Below are positions 39,687 through 49,309 of a stretch of DNA of 64,000 nucleotides, one piece after another. The position numbers and the translations under genes are program-made. Within the stretch, counting starts at the first letter, position 1. Each line of letters opens with the position of its first letter. Under the pieces are notes generated by a model that ran no database searches, was not told the origin of the DNA, and saw only the letters and a list, made by a program, of their open reading frames with translations. The stretch comes from Haemophilus sp. HMSC068C11 (lineage in GTDB: Bacteria; Pseudomonadota; Gammaproteobacteria; Enterobacterales; Pasteurellaceae). The DNA lies in contig NZ_KV820360.1 of the NCBI RefSeq assembly GCF_001815355.1, forward strand, positions 1 through 64,000, in the 5' to 3' direction.

Positions 39687-39690
39687 AGCT
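39085..39690 (+). repeat. Tandem 135-bp coding repeats in rsxC
   Basis: Four copies with a 135-base (45-residue) period, marked by GAAACAGTT at 39150, 39285, 39420 and 39555. The unit has a [18 protein letters not shown] part and a spacer with [15 protein letters not shown]. The spacer carries inverted uptake sequences: ACCGCACTT at 39207 and 39342 (encoding TAL) and AAGTGCGGT at 39311 (encoding SAV); others have drifted by one base. Copy number could vary between strains. Confidence 0.9.
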
Positions 39691-39722
39691 GCCAAAGAAA
39701 CAGAATAACGCAGGAAAAGATT

Positions 39723-40805
39723 ATGTTTAAGAAAATGGTGAGTTCGCCTCATACTCATTCAGGCAAATTAACCGCCCGTATTATGTTATGGGTGATTGCA
39801 GCCATGCTGCCTGCTCTGCTCACACAGATTTATTATTTTGGAATGGGGGTTCTGGTGCAATCCGCTTTAGCTATTTCTTTCGCATTATTGCTTGAGTTTA
39901 TTGTGACCAAATTACGTAACAAGCCAAATCTTGTCTATATTTCAGATTTTAGTGTGGTGCTTACTGCCTTAATTTTAGCCATGGCGATTCCGCCTTATGC
40001 ACCTTATTGGGTGATTTTAATTGGTACGCTTTCCGCTGTTATTTTAGGTAAACATGTTTATGGCGGTTTGGGACAAAACCCTTTCAATCCAGCTATGGTG
40101 GGTTATGTGGTGCTATTGATTTCTTTCCCACTACAAATGACAAGTTGGATGCCACCGATTTCATTATTAAATGAACCACCAACATTTGCAGATTCTCTTT
40201 CTTTAATTTTTACAGGCTTAACCACTGACGGTTTTAGCTTAAGCCAACTCGTCCATTCCATTGATGGAATTACACAAGCGACGCCATTAGACAGTGCCAA
40301 AATCTTCTATAACTTGCATCAAGGCGATGAAAGCGTATTCCATGATTTTGTAAAATTACCGATTTTATTACAAAACGGGACTGACTTTGCTGAAGGTTGG
40401 TGGCAAGTCAATCTAGCATTCATGATTGGTGGAATTATATTAATCTTAAAGAAAAAAATTCACTGGCAAATTCCCGTTTCAATGCTCGTGACCTTTGTAA
40501 CCTTAGCGACTATCACTGCGATGTCAGGCCATCATCATTTAAGTATGATTAGCCAACTCTTTAGCGGCGCGATGATGTTTGGCGCGTTCTTTATTGCGAC
40601 TGACCCTGTCACAGCGTCTATTACACCTCGCGGCAAGCTTGTATTTGGTTCCTTGGTCGGATTATTGGTCTACCTCATTCGTTACTTTGGAAACTACCCT
40701 GACGGCGTGGCATTTGCGATTTTATTAAGTAATATTTGTGTGCCACTTATCGACTACTACACCCGTCCTCGCGTAGCGGGACACTTTACAAAAGGGAGAA
40801 AATAA
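39723..40805 (+). CDS. rsxD: Rnf/Rsx electron transport complex subunit D
   Basis: Membrane subunit of 360 residues with nine to ten helices. It carries covalent FMN on a threonine in the motif QATPLDSAK, as in other RnfD proteins. Its loop [15 protein letters not shown] is the family signature. The start has an AGGAAAAG ribosome site and lies after the end of rsxC in either frame. Its stop overlaps the rsxG ATG (TAATG). Confidence 0.95.
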   Translation: MFKKMVSSPHTHSGKLTARIMLWVIAAMLPALLTQIYYFGMGVLVQSALAISFALLLEFIVTKLRNKPNLVYISDFSVVLTALILAMAIPPYAPYWVILIGTLSAVILGKHVYGGLGQNPFNPAMVGYVVLLISFPLQMTSWMPPISLLNEPPTFADSLSLIFTGLTTDGFSLSQLVHSIDGITQATPLDSAKIFYNLHQGDESVFHDFVKLPILLQNGTDFAEGWWQVNLAFMIGGIILILKKKIHWQIPVSMLVTFVTLATITAMSGHHHLSMISQLFSGAMMFGAFFIATDPVTASITPRGKLVFGSLVGLLVYLIRYFGNYPDGVAFAILLSNICVPLIDYYTRPRVAGHFTKGRK

Positions 40806-41431
40806 TGGGTATTTTTAAAGTCACCTCCCGTTTTGGTTTGTTATTAGGTTTTATTGCGCTTACATGCACCGCTGTTTCTGCAGGCATTTATATGCTGACA
40901 AAAGATAAAATTGATGAAGCCATGGCTGAACAACAAAAAGCGTTATTACTCCAAGTGATCCCTCAAGATTATTTTAATAATAACTTGCTTGAAAGCGTAG
41001 AAACACCTGAGCAAGATAAACTCAAAGGCATTCAAAAACTCTATTTTGCTATTAAAGATCATGTACCAACTGCCTATGCTTATGAAACAACGGCACCAGA
41101 TGGTTATTCAGGGAATATCCGTTTATTAGTAGGTATCACTCCAAAAGGTGAAGTTTTAGGTGTGCGTGTCATCGAACATCATGAAACCCCTGGATTAGGC
41201 GATAAAATCGAACTTCGCATTTCTGACTGGATTTTAAGTTTTACAAACCAAGTTATCGTACCGGAAAGTCTAAAAGATTGGGCAGTCAAAAAAGATGGCG
41301 GTAAATTCGACCAATTTTCTGGCGCAACGATTACGCCACGCGCGATTGTGAATCAAGTAAAACGCTCTGCTCTCGTGATGCTCGAAAATGAGGCATTACT
41401 CAACGAGATGGCAAAAAAATATGCGCAATAG
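40805..41431 (+). CDS. rsxG: Rnf/Rsx electron transport complex subunit G
   Basis: Membrane-anchored periplasmic subunit with covalent FMN on the threonine of [11 protein letters not shown]. It has 208 residues: an N-terminal helix (11-30) and an FMN-binding domain containing [18 protein letters not shown]. The start overlaps the rsxD stop (TAATG); a longer reading 23 codons upstream lies within rsxD and is rejected. It is followed 10 bases after its stop by rsxE. Confidence 0.95.
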   Translation: MGIFKVTSRFGLLLGFIALTCTAVSAGIYMLTKDKIDEAMAEQQKALLLQVIPQDYFNNNLLESVETPEQDKLKGIQKLYFAIKDHVPTAYAYETTAPDGYSGNIRLLVGITPKGEVLGVRVIEHHETPGLGDKIELRISDWILSFTNQVIVPESLKDWAVKKDGGKFDQFSGATITPRAIVNQVKRSALVMLENEALLNEMAKKYAQ

Positions 41432-41441
41432 GATATTTATT

Positions 41442-42152
41442 ATGACTGATTTAACCGAAAAAACGACCGCACTTGATGAGCAAAGTGCGGTTAAAAATTC
41501 AGAAGAAATAACGCAAACGCCTTCTGTTTGGAAAGAAATCTTTATTCAAGGCGTATGGAAAAACAACTCTACCCTCGTGCAATTATTAGGGCTTTGTCCG
41601 CTGTTGGCTGTTTCAAGTACTGCAACAAATGCATTAGGTTTAGGTTTGGCGACTATGTTGGTTTTAACCTGTACAAACACCGTTGTTTCACTCTTTCGTA
41701 AGCAAATTCCTCATGAAATCCGTATTCCGATTTATGTGATGATTATTGCCACCACCGTAACCGTGGTGCAACTATTGATGAATGCTTATACCTATACACT
41801 CTATCAAGCACTTGGGATTTTTATTCCTTTAATCGTGACTAACTGTATCGTCATCGGTCGTGCAGAAGCCTTTGCCTCTAAAAATAGCGTAGCACATGCT
41901 GCCTGGGATGGTTTTTCGATGGGATTAGGTATGGCATTAAGTATCACCGTATTAGGTGCATTACGTGAAATCTTAGGCCAAGGTACCCTTTTTGAAGGCA
42001 TTGAAAACCTATTTGGTCAAGGCGCCAAATTCCTGACATTACATATTTATCACGCTGACAGCAGCTTTTTACTCTTTATTCTTCCGCCAGGTGCGTTTAT
42101 TGGATTAGGCATCCTACTGGCGATTAAAAACCGAATTGATATGAAAAAATGA
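41442..42152 (+). CDS. rsxE: Rnf/Rsx electron transport complex subunit E
   Basis: Membrane subunit of 236 residues, paralogous to RsxA, with [11 protein letters not shown] and [11 protein letters not shown] carrying the conserved cysteines. It has an N-terminal extension of about 30 hydrophilic residues before [13 protein letters not shown], which contains a converging pair of uptake sequences (41466 and 41483) read as TAL and SAV. The start is the ATG at 41442. The stop overlaps the nth start (ATGA). Confidence 0.95.
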   Translation: MTDLTEKTTALDEQSAVKNSEEITQTPSVWKEIFIQGVWKNNSTLVQLLGLCPLLAVSSTATNALGLGLATMLVLTCTNTVVSLFRKQIPHEIRIPIYVMIIATTVTVVQLLMNAYTYTLYQALGIFIPLIVTNCIVIGRAEAFASKNSVAHAAWDGFSMGLGMALSITVLGALREILGQGTLFEGIENLFGQGAKFLTLHIYHADSSFLLFILPPGAFIGLGILLAIKNRIDMKK

Positions 42153-42784
42153 ACCAAGCTAAACGAATTGAAATCCTCACTCGACTTCGGGAGCAAAACC
42201 CGCATCCCACTACGGAATTAGAGTATAATTCGCCTTTTGAACTACTCATCGCGGTGATCTTATCGGCTCAAGCGACCGATAAAGGTGTGAATAAAGCGAC
42301 GGCAAAATTATTCCCTGTGGCAAATACCCCACAAGCTATTTTAGATCTCGGCTTAGAGGGGTTAAAAGAATACATTAAAACCATCGGGCTTTATAACAGC
42401 AAAGCAGAAAATATCATTAAAACCTGCCGTGATTTAGTTGAAAAACATAATGGTGAAGTACCCGATAATCGAGAAGCCTTAGAAGCTCTTGCAGGTGTAG
42501 GTAGAAAAACAGCGAATGTCGTGTTAAATACCGCTTTCGGTCACCCGACTATTGCAGTGGATACCCATATTTTTCGCGTATGCAACCGCACAAATTTCGC
42601 CCCTGGCAAAGATGTGGTAAAAGTGGAAGAAAAACTACTCAAAGTTGTGCCAAAAGAATTTAAAGTGGATGTACATCACTGGCTTATTTTACATGGGCGC
42701 TATACTTGTACCGCGCGCAAACCTCGATGTGGGGCTTGCATTATTGAAGATCTCTGCGAATACAAAGAAAAAACAGAATATTAA
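42149..42784 (+). CDS. nth: Endonuclease III
   Basis: DNA glycosylase/AP lyase for oxidised pyrimidines, 211 residues. Catalytic K120 ([12 protein letters not shown]) follows the helix-hairpin-helix, with D138 (AVDTHIFRV). The 4Fe-4S ligands are C187, C194, C197 and C203. It is coupled to rsxE by ATGA, the same rsx-nth linkage as in E. coli, which fits the shared iron-sulfur and redox theme. The NSS transporter gene follows 26 bases later, probably in the same transcript. Confidence 0.97.
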   Translation: MNQAKRIEILTRLREQNPHPTTELEYNSPFELLIAVILSAQATDKGVNKATAKLFPVANTPQAILDLGLEGLKEYIKTIGLYNSKAENIIKTCRDLVEKHNGEVPDNREALEALAGVGRKTANVVLNTAFGHPTIAVDTHIFRVCNRTNFAPGKDVVKVEEKLLKVVPKEFKVDVHHWLILHGRYTCTARKPRCGACIIEDLCEYKEKTEY

Positions 42785-42810
42785 ACGAATAAAATCAAAC
42801 GGAATATATT

Positions 42811-44181
42811 ATGACAACAAACAATCAATCTCGCCAAACGTGGTCTAGCCGACTAACTTATGTGCTCACCGTTGCGGGTGCGACAGTTGGCTTTGGGGCA
42901 ACGTGGCGCTTTCCTTATTTAGTGGGTGAAAATGGCGGTGGTGCCTACGTACTCCTCTTTTGTATCGCGATGATTGTCATTGGTATCCCGATGATTTTAG
43001 TAGAAAATGTTATCGGACGCCGTTTGCGTGTGAATTCCATTGATGCCTTTGGCGACAAAATCCAGGATAAAGGTAAAAACATCTCCAAATATTGGAAGAT
43101 TCTTGGTTACATGGGGCTTCTTGGTGCATTTGGTATCATGGCTTATTACATGGTATTAGGTGGTTGGGTAATGTCTTATATCATCAGTCTGATGAATAAC
43201 ACCCTTGATATTAGCGCCCCAATTACAAAAGAAGTGGCCAAAGATTTCTACGATTTACATATCAGCAACAGCCCATGGGAAATCATGCTTTACACCTTCT
43301 TGTTCGTGGCGGTGAACTACATTATTTTGGCGAAAGGTATCATTGGCGGGATTGAACGTTCCGTGAAATACTTAATGCCACTACTCTTTATCTTCCTAAT
43401 TGGTATGGTAATTCGTAACCTCACCTTACCTGGCGCAATGGAAGGGGTAACTTTCTACTTAAAACCTGATTTCAGCAAAATCACACCTAAACTTTTCATC
43501 TTCGTATTAGGCCAAGTATTCTTCGCATTAAGCCTTGGTTTCGGTGTATTAATTACCCTCTCTAGCTATTTGAACAAAGAAGAAAACCTTATTCAAACAG
43601 CGGTTATTACAGGTTTCACCAATACCATTATTGCTGTGTTATGTGGTTTTATGATCTTTCCGTCATTATTCACATTCGGCATTGAACCTAACGCAGGGCC
43701 AACCTTGGTTTTCCAAAGTTTACCAATTGTATTCTCACATTTATGGGCGGGTAAATTCTTTGCTATCGTATTCTTCGGCTTATTGCTTATTGCGGCATTA
43801 ACCACATCAATTACGATTTACGAAGTCATCATCACCGCATTGCAAGAAAAGCTCAGAATGCGCCGTGGTAAAGCGATTTTTGTTACCTTAATGGGGATTT
43901 TCTTATTAGGTAATGTACCCTCTATTCTAGGTGATAATCTTTGGAAAGACTTCACCATCTTCGATAAAAGCATTTTCGATGCCTTCGATTTCGTCAGCGG
44001 CAATATTCTCTTTATGCTGACCGCACTTGGTTGTGCCATTTTCGTTGGTTTTGTGTTAAAAGACGATGCAAAAAAAGAGCTATCACCAACGCCAAATTCA
44101 CTTTTCACCACAATTTGGTTTAACTATGTGAAATTTGTGGTTCCAGTGATTATTTTGGTGATTTTTATTAGTAATATGTAA
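42811..44181 (+). CDS. Sodium-dependent transporter of the NSS (SNF/LeuT) family
   Basis: A 456-residue secondary transporter with 11-12 helices of the LeuT fold. The first helix region GATVGFGATWRFPYLVGENGGGAY includes the unwound segment that binds sodium and substrate. The likely substrates are amino acids, but the specific one cannot be inferred. It lies 26 bases downstream of nth and ends at a terminator. An uptake sequence is inside the gene (44020). Confidence 0.88.
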   Translation: MTTNNQSRQTWSSRLTYVLTVAGATVGFGATWRFPYLVGENGGGAYVLLFCIAMIVIGIPMILVENVIGRRLRVNSIDAFGDKIQDKGKNISKYWKILGYMGLLGAFGIMAYYMVLGGWVMSYIISLMNNTLDISAPITKEVAKDFYDLHISNSPWEIMLYTFLFVAVNYIILAKGIIGGIERSVKYLMPLLFIFLIGMVIRNLTLPGAMEGVTFYLKPDFSKITPKLFIFVLGQVFFALSLGFGVLITLSSYLNKEENLIQTAVITGFTNTIIAVLCGFMIFPSLFTFGIEPNAGPTLVFQSLPIVFSHLWAGKFFAIVFFGLLLIAALTTSITIYEVIITALQEKLRMRRGKAIFVTLMGIFLLGNVPSILGDNLWKDFTIFDKSIFDAFDFVSGNILFMLTALGCAIFVGFVLKDDAKKELSPTPNSLFTTIWFNYVKFVVPVIILVIFISNM

Positions 44182-44186
44182 TAAAA

Positions 44187-44215
44187 AAACCGAGCTATTT
44201 AGCTCGGTTTCTTTT
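44187..44215 (+). terminator. Bidirectional terminator between the NSS gene and uup
   Basis: Stem AAACCGAGCT/AGCTCGGTTT with loop ATTT; A-rich on the left and T-rich on the right, so it serves both converging genes. Confidence 0.88.
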
Positions 44216-44225
44216 TACCTATACC

Positions 44226-46169
44226 CTATTTTGCTTCAGCTTGGGTCTTTTTCTCTTCAAGTTCTTCCCATCGCATAAATGCCGTTTCAAGCTCCGCTTC
44301 CGTATCCGCTAATTCTTTTAGCTTCGCATCCGTTACATCATGAGCTTGTTGGAAAAAGTGAGGGTCACCAATTTCAGCTTGAAGTGCGGTAATTTTCCCT
44401 TCCAATTCTTCCAACAATTGTGGTAGCTGTTCTAACTCACGTTGTTCTTTGTAAGAAAGTTTAACGGATTTTGGCTTTTGAGAAACAGCGTCATTTTTAA
44501 CCGCACTTTCCTGTGCTTTTGGTGCTTCTTTTTTGGATTTTTGGGTCTCTTGCTCTGCTTTCATGGCAAAGTAATTAGCTTGTTGTCCTTTTGCATCAAA
44601 GAAACCGCCTACGTATTTATTCAATACGCCGTCACCTTCAAAGAAATAACACTCCGTTGCGACGTTATCAATAAACTGACGATCATGGCTGACAATCAAT
44701 AAGGTGCCTTGATAATCCGTGAGAATTTCCTCTAATAATTCTAAGGTTTCTACATCCAAGTCATTGGTTGGTTCATCGAGAATCAATAGATTATTAGGTT
44801 TCAGTAATAATTTAGCCAATAACAAACGGTTACGTTCACCACCTGAAAGGGCTTTTACGGGTGTCATAGCTCGTTTGGGTGGAAATAAGAAATCCTGCAA
44901 ATAGCCCAAGACATGACGTTTTATGCCATTGACTTCAATATCCTGTTTGCCATCTGCAACGTTATCCATCACCGTTTTTTCCGGATCGAGATCGGCACGA
45001 TATTGGTCAAAATAAGCAATGTCTAATTTTGTACCACAATGAATGCGACCGCTGGTTGGCTTGATTTCACCTAATAAAAGTTTAATAAACGTGGTTTTTC
45101 CGCAACCATTTGGGCCAACCAATGCAATTTTATCGCCACGTAAAATGGTCGTGCTGAAATCTTTAAGCAGCTGTTTGCCTTCAATTTCATAACTCACATT
45201 TTCCATTTCAAACACGATTTTGCCTGAACGACTCGAGTTATCTAATTGTAACTTGGCCGTACCCATCACCTCACGACGTTGGCGACGTTCTTCACGCATC
45301 GCTTTTAAAGCTCGCACACGGCCTTCATTACGCGTACGACGAGCTTTAATACCCTGACGAATCCAAACCTCTTCTTGCGCTAAACGCTTATCGAAAAGCT
45401 CGTTCTGTAACGCTTCGACACGTAAGTTTTCTTCTTTCGTGGTGAGGTATAAATCATAATCACCAGGATAAGACACTAATTTACCGCGGTCTAAATCCAC
45501 AATACGAGTCGCCATTTTGCGGATAAAAGAACGGTCATGAGAAATAAACACAATACTTCCGGTGAATTCTAATAAGAAGTTTTCTAACCATTCAATTGCA
45601 TCCACATCCAAGTGGTTAGTCGGTTCATCTAATAACAAGACATCAGGATTACACACCAACGCACGAGCAAGAGCGGCTTTACGCAACCAACCACCCGATA
45701 AATCGGCTAATTTAGTATCGGGATTTAACTCGAGCTTTTGCAGGACTTCATTGATTTTATTTTCAAACTGCCAACCGTTGGCATGCTCTAATTTGGCTTG
45801 CACTTGTGCTAGTTGATTAAGAATTTGTTCGCTGTAATTTTGTGTCAATTCTTGCGAAATATGGTGATATTCCTTTAACAAATCCGCTAAATGCTCAATC
45901 CCTTCCGCCACATAATCGAAAACATTGCCTTCGGCGTGGCGCGGTGGGTCTTGTTCTAAACGTGAAACCACTAAATCTTTTTCATACTGCACTTTGCCAT
46001 CATCCATCGTGACTTGCTGTGCAATAATTTTTAATAGCGTAGATTTACCGGCGCCATTACGCCCCACCAAACACACACGCTCATTTGGTTCAATATGCAG
46101 TTCTGCCTGATCAAGTAAGGGATGATCACTAAAAGAAAGATAAGCGTTAGTTAAACTAATTAATGCCAC
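44226..46169 (-). CDS. uup: ABC-F ATPase Uup
   Basis: A 647-residue cytoplasmic protein with two ATPase domains and no membrane segments. Walker A motifs are GRNGAGKST (first) and GPNGCGKTT (second), with signatures LSGGWLRKAALARAL and LSGGERNRLLLAKLL. The linker between the domains has the ABC-F arm, and a C-terminal coiled coil with many lysines (residues 560-645) is typical of Uup. ABC-F proteins act on ribosomes, and Uup also affects transposon precise excision and DNA branch structures in E. coli. It is a single gene; uptake sequences lie inside it at 44382 and 44500. Confidence 0.93.
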   Translation of the reverse strand: MALISLTNAYLSFSDHPLLDQAELHIEPNERVCLVGRNGAGKSTLLKIIAQQVTMDDGKVQYEKDLVVSRLEQDPPRHAEGNVFDYVAEGIEHLADLLKEYHHISQELTQNYSEQILNQLAQVQAKLEHANGWQFENKINEVLQKLELNPDTKLADLSGGWLRKAALARALVCNPDVLLLDEPTNHLDVDAIEWLENFLLEFTGSIVFISHDRSFIRKMATRIVDLDRGKLVSYPGDYDLYLTTKEENLRVEALQNELFDKRLAQEEVWIRQGIKARRTRNEGRVRALKAMREERRQRREVMGTAKLQLDNSSRSGKIVFEMENVSYEIEGKQLLKDFSTTILRGDKIALVGPNGCGKTTFIKLLLGEIKPTSGRIHCGTKLDIAYFDQYRADLDPEKTVMDNVADGKQDIEVNGIKRHVLGYLQDFLFPPKRAMTPVKALSGGERNRLLLAKLLLKPNNLLILDEPTNDLDVETLELLEEILTDYQGTLLIVSHDRQFIDNVATECYFFEGDGVLNKYVGGFFDAKGQQANYFAMKAEQETQKSKKEAPKAQESAVKNDAVSQKPKSVKLSYKEQRELEQLPQLLEELEGKITALQAEIGDPHFFQQAHDVTDAKLKELADTEAELETAFMRWEELEEKKTQAEAK

Positions 46170-46214
46170 AAAATTGTCCTATAAATTCAAAATATCAATA
46201 AAAATAACCGCACT

Positions 46215-47567
46215 TTAGAGCTGATGATAAACCTTTAAGGCATAGGCATCAGACATACCCGCAATATAGTCACAAATAATACGTTTTTTGCCCTGCTCCG
46301 GTGCATTTCTCCAGCGATTAGCGGTATTCGTTGGCAATAAACGTTCTGGGTCAGACTCAAAAATCTGGAACATTTCGGTGAGAATGCGTTGGCCTTTATA
46401 TTCAATACGTTGCGTTTCCACATGGCGAATCACGTATTTCCACACAAACTTTTTGAATACATTTAATGCGGCAATCACATCTTGCGGCAGTTCTGCGTTA
46501 TAACGTAACAAAGGCTCATCAAAATTGCCGGTGACTTTCCAACGTACATGAGTGATAAAGAAATTCACTAATGCACCAATGGCATTTTTACGCTCGAAAT
46601 GATGGTTGGAAAATAATCGTTGGCTGACTTGTTCTATATTTTTTGCCAACCAATCTGAAGGAATCGTTTTAAGTTCAGCCAATGCTTCTTGCCATTGATG
46701 TTGATTTACTACACCGGTCACAATCGCATCTTCTAAATCATGCACGCCATACGCAATATCATCCGCCAATTCCATAATGCTGCAATCTAACGATTTAAAT
46801 TGTGTTTTTAAAAACTCAGCAGGATTTGACCGCACTTTTTGAAATGAGCCAAACAAAGTGCGGTCATTTTCAGAAAGGTTTTGCAACAGCCACGTAAACA
46901 TTGTGACGTCATCACGGAATAACCCTTTTCCAGGCTTCCAGTCGCTAATTTTGACATAACGAGGATCAGCGTTTTCAGTATGCGGCAACTGGGCATATTG
47001 TGGTGAAGATAAGTCTAAAATATTCGGATATTTCACCAAGCCTAAAATAGCACGACGCGTTAAATTCATCCCTGCTGTTTCAGTATAAGGCTCAAGTTTA
47101 GTAATAATACGAAATGTCTGCGCATTGCCTTCAAAACCACCGTGGTTACGCATCATATAATTAAGCGCCACTTCCCCACCATGACCAAACGGTGGATGAC
47201 CAATATCATGTGCAAAGCACAAACTTTCAATTAAATCATTGCTTGGTAATAAAGGTTTGAGTTGTTTCTGTAATTCACTTTTTTCGATATTAAGCTGGTC
47301 TGAAATAGCAACATAACTTTCCGCAAATTTTAATTGGGAAACCAGGCTGCTACCGATTTGTGCCACTTCTAGAGAATGAGTTAGACGTGTACGATAAAAA
47401 TCATTTTCGCCCACCGCATGAATCTGTGTTTTGGCTTGTAAACAACGGAAAGCGGCAGAATGTAAAATCCGCCCGCGATCACGACGAAATGGTGGTCGAT
47501 GATCTTTTTCGCGAGGCGGATCAGGAAGGAAACGTTCAGTCCAAAAATCAGCTAATTGGGTTCTCAT
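46215..47567 (-). CDS. dgt: Deoxyguanosinetriphosphate triphosphohydrolase-like protein (dGTPase)
   Basis: HD-domain hydrolase that cleaves dNTPs, often dGTP, to nucleoside and triphosphate. The start is the ATG overlapping the lrgB stop (ATGA), giving 450 residues; a longer frame 20 codons upstream is rejected. The metal ligands are H64 ([10 protein letters not shown]), H120/D121 ([15 protein letters not shown]) and the later aspartate in [15 protein letters not shown]. The nucleotide-binding YRTRLTHS is typical. The gene contains an inverted pair of uptake sequences at 46829 and 46856. Confidence 0.9.
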   Translation of the reverse strand: MRTQLADFWTERFLPDPPREKDHRPPFRRDRGRILHSAAFRCLQAKTQIHAVGENDFYRTRLTHSLEVAQIGSSLVSQLKFAESYVAISDQLNIEKSELQKQLKPLLPSNDLIESLCFAHDIGHPPFGHGGEVALNYMMRNHGGFEGNAQTFRIITKLEPYTETAGMNLTRRAILGLVKYPNILDLSSPQYAQLPHTENADPRYVKISDWKPGKGLFRDDVTMFTWLLQNLSENDRTLFGSFQKVRSNPAEFLKTQFKSLDCSIMELADDIAYGVHDLEDAIVTGVVNQHQWQEALAELKTIPSDWLAKNIEQVSQRLFSNHHFERKNAIGALVNFFITHVRWKVTGNFDEPLLRYNAELPQDVIAALNVFKKFVWKYVIRHVETQRIEYKGQRILTEMFQIFESDPERLLPTNTANRWRNAPEQGKKRIICDYIAGMSDAYALKVYHQL

Positions 47568-48256
47568 AAAAATAGACGAATAATATGGAATACTAAGGGT
47601 GCTAAAATGGAGCTCATAATACCGCAAAGTACCAAAGAAATCGAACTATAACTCCCCGCTTTTGGATCAGCTTCCATACAACTTACCGTACCTAATGCGT
47701 GAGAAACCGCACCAACAGATAAACCGACTGCTTCTTGTTGTTTAATCCCAACTTTTTTCAAGATGAGATAACCAAAAACCGACCCTTGTAAACCGGCGAC
47801 AACCACACCTACCGCCGTCACGGCAGGAATGCCGCCTAAATGTGAAGCTACTTCCATTGCAATTGGCGTAGTAATTGATTTTGGTAATACCGTCGCAACC
47901 ATTTCAGGGCTTGCACCTAAAATAATGGCAAAAATAGCCCCGGTAAACATTGAAAATATTGAGGCCAATGCGACTACTGAAAGGATAATTTTCCATTGTT
48001 TCGCAATTTGACGAATTTGTTCATACAACGGTAATGCCAGTGCGACAATACTCAATCCTAATAAATTATTAATCGGCGCATTACCTGCCATATAATCATC
48101 ATAAGGAATACCGCTAACCACTAAAATCAGCACAAGAATGGATACCGTTAGCACAAAAGTATTGAAAATCATCGATTTCCAACGTTTACTGATTTGTAGT
48201 GCGAGCCAAAATCCGAAAATCGTTAAACCGGTATAAAGATAAATTGCATACTGCAT
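47564..48256 (-). CDS. lrgB: LrgB/YohK-family membrane protein
   Basis: A 230-residue membrane protein with about seven helices. LrgB is the partner of LrgA in holin-like or metabolite (pyruvate) transport systems. The motif [25 protein letters not shown] is the highly conserved family core. It starts 9 bases after the lrgA stop. Its stop overlaps the start of dgt by four bases, an unusual pairing that may only reflect packing. Confidence 0.93.
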   Translation of the reverse strand: MQYAIYLYTGLTIFGFWLALQISKRWKSMIFNTFVLTVSILVLILVVSGIPYDDYMAGNAPINNLLGLSIVALALPLYEQIRQIAKQWKIILSVVALASIFSMFTGAIFAIILGASPEMVATVLPKSITTPIAMEVASHLGGIPAVTAVGVVVAGLQGSVFGYLILKKVGIKQQEAVGLSVGAVSHALGTVSCMEADPKAGSYSSISLVLCGIMSSILAPLVFHIIRLFL

Positions 48257-48265
48257 AATAAAACC

Positions 48266-48682
48266 TTAGTCTGCTTGAAGATTACGTTTTTCCAATACTT
48301 TTTTACGTTTATGGCTAAAAGATTGTTTGTAAAATAAATAGTTTCCTATAAATGCAATCACAAAAAGTGTTAAAAAGGTACTAAGAATATTTGGAATGAG
48401 TAAAATTTTCCATTGCGCAACGAGTAAATCATAATACTTGATAATACCAACACTCACCGGTACAAAAAGCACCGCCATGTAGCGGATTAATAAGCTCGAA
48501 CCGAAATAAATCCATTCCAGATGAATCACATGGGTTGTTAAACCTAAAAAAAGTAATAATAACCCCCAAATACTGCCAGGAATCCCCACTGGAATGTAGT
48601 GAGAAATCAAATTGCCGAGTAGTAACATAATGTATAAAATGATGAGCGAACGAGCGAGTTGAACGCCTTTTTGGAGTAACAT
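48266..48682 (-). CDS. lrgA: LrgA/CidA/YohJ-family membrane protein
   Basis: A 138-residue membrane protein with four helices of the CidA/LrgA holin-like type. The conserved [19 protein letters not shown] segment marks the family. The C-terminus is basic ([13 protein letters not shown]), facing the cytoplasm. It is the first gene of lrgA-lrgB-dgt. Whether it acts as a holin, or in pyruvate or related transport, cannot be decided from sequence. It is divergent from the nuclease gene. Confidence 0.92.
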   Translation of the reverse strand: MLLQKGVQLARSLIILYIMLLLGNLISHYIPVGIPGSIWGLLLLFLGLTTHVIHLEWIYFGSSLLIRYMAVLFVPVSVGIIKYYDLLVAQWKILLIPNILSTFLTLFVIAFIGNYLFYKQSFSHKRKKVLEKRNLQAD

Positions 48683-48793
48683 ATTTCCTCTATCAACTTT
48701 TTTAATAATAATTAAAAATTATTTTACGCTTTTTTGTTAAAATTACCCATCCATTTTAGCGAAATTTTACGATGCAGATCAAAGAAATTCCAA

Positions 48794-49309
48794 ATGATTA
48801 GAAAATTCTTCTTATTTTTAACCCTAATTTTAACCGCACTTTGGACGCCATTTTCAATAGCGGCTGAACGCCAAATGGCGTGCTGGGTCGTTGGTGTAAG
48901 TGATGGCGATACCTTAACTTGCCTCTTACCCACTAAAAAACAACTCAAAGTGCGATTACAAGAAATTGATGCTCCGGAAAAAGGCCAACCATTTGGAAAG
49001 AAAGCCAAACAATATCTTTCACAACTGGTTTTCAAACAAAATGTGACGTTGTCTGTTTCTGGTTATGATCGCTACCAACGTATTTTGGCAACGGTTTATC
49101 TGCAAGAACAAAATATCAACTTAGAAATGGTAAAAAATGGTATGGCGTGGGTTTACCCGCAATTCGCTAAAAATCCACTCTACTTCCAGGCACAAGATTT
49201 TGCTCAGCAACAAAAAATTGGCTTATGGTGTGAGCCCAACCCTGTTGCTCCTTATGAATGGCGCAAACAGAAAAAAACAGTTAAACACGGAGATAACCAT
49301 GGCTTTTGA
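48794..49309 (+). CDS. Secreted thermonuclease-family (SNase-like) nuclease
   Basis: A 171-residue protein with a Sec signal peptide (1-24, ending SIAA) and a staphylococcal-nuclease-like domain. The catalytic residues are recognisable: R54 (VRLQEIDAPE), E62 and the later arginine in GYDRYQRIL, with the calcium-site aspartates in VGVSDGDT and EIDA. The uptake sequence at 48833 encodes part of the signal peptide (LTAL). The gene end overlaps the csdA start by 11 bases. A longer start 20 codons upstream lacks the signal and is not chosen. Confidence 0.9.
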   Translation: MIRKFFLFLTLILTALWTPFSIAAERQMACWVVGVSDGDTLTCLLPTKKQLKVRLQEIDAPEKGQPFGKKAKQYLSQLVFKQNVTLSVSGYDRYQRILATVYLQEQNINLEMVKNGMAWVYPQFAKNPLYFQAQDFAQQQKIGLWCEPNPVAPYEWRKQKKTVKHGDNHGF

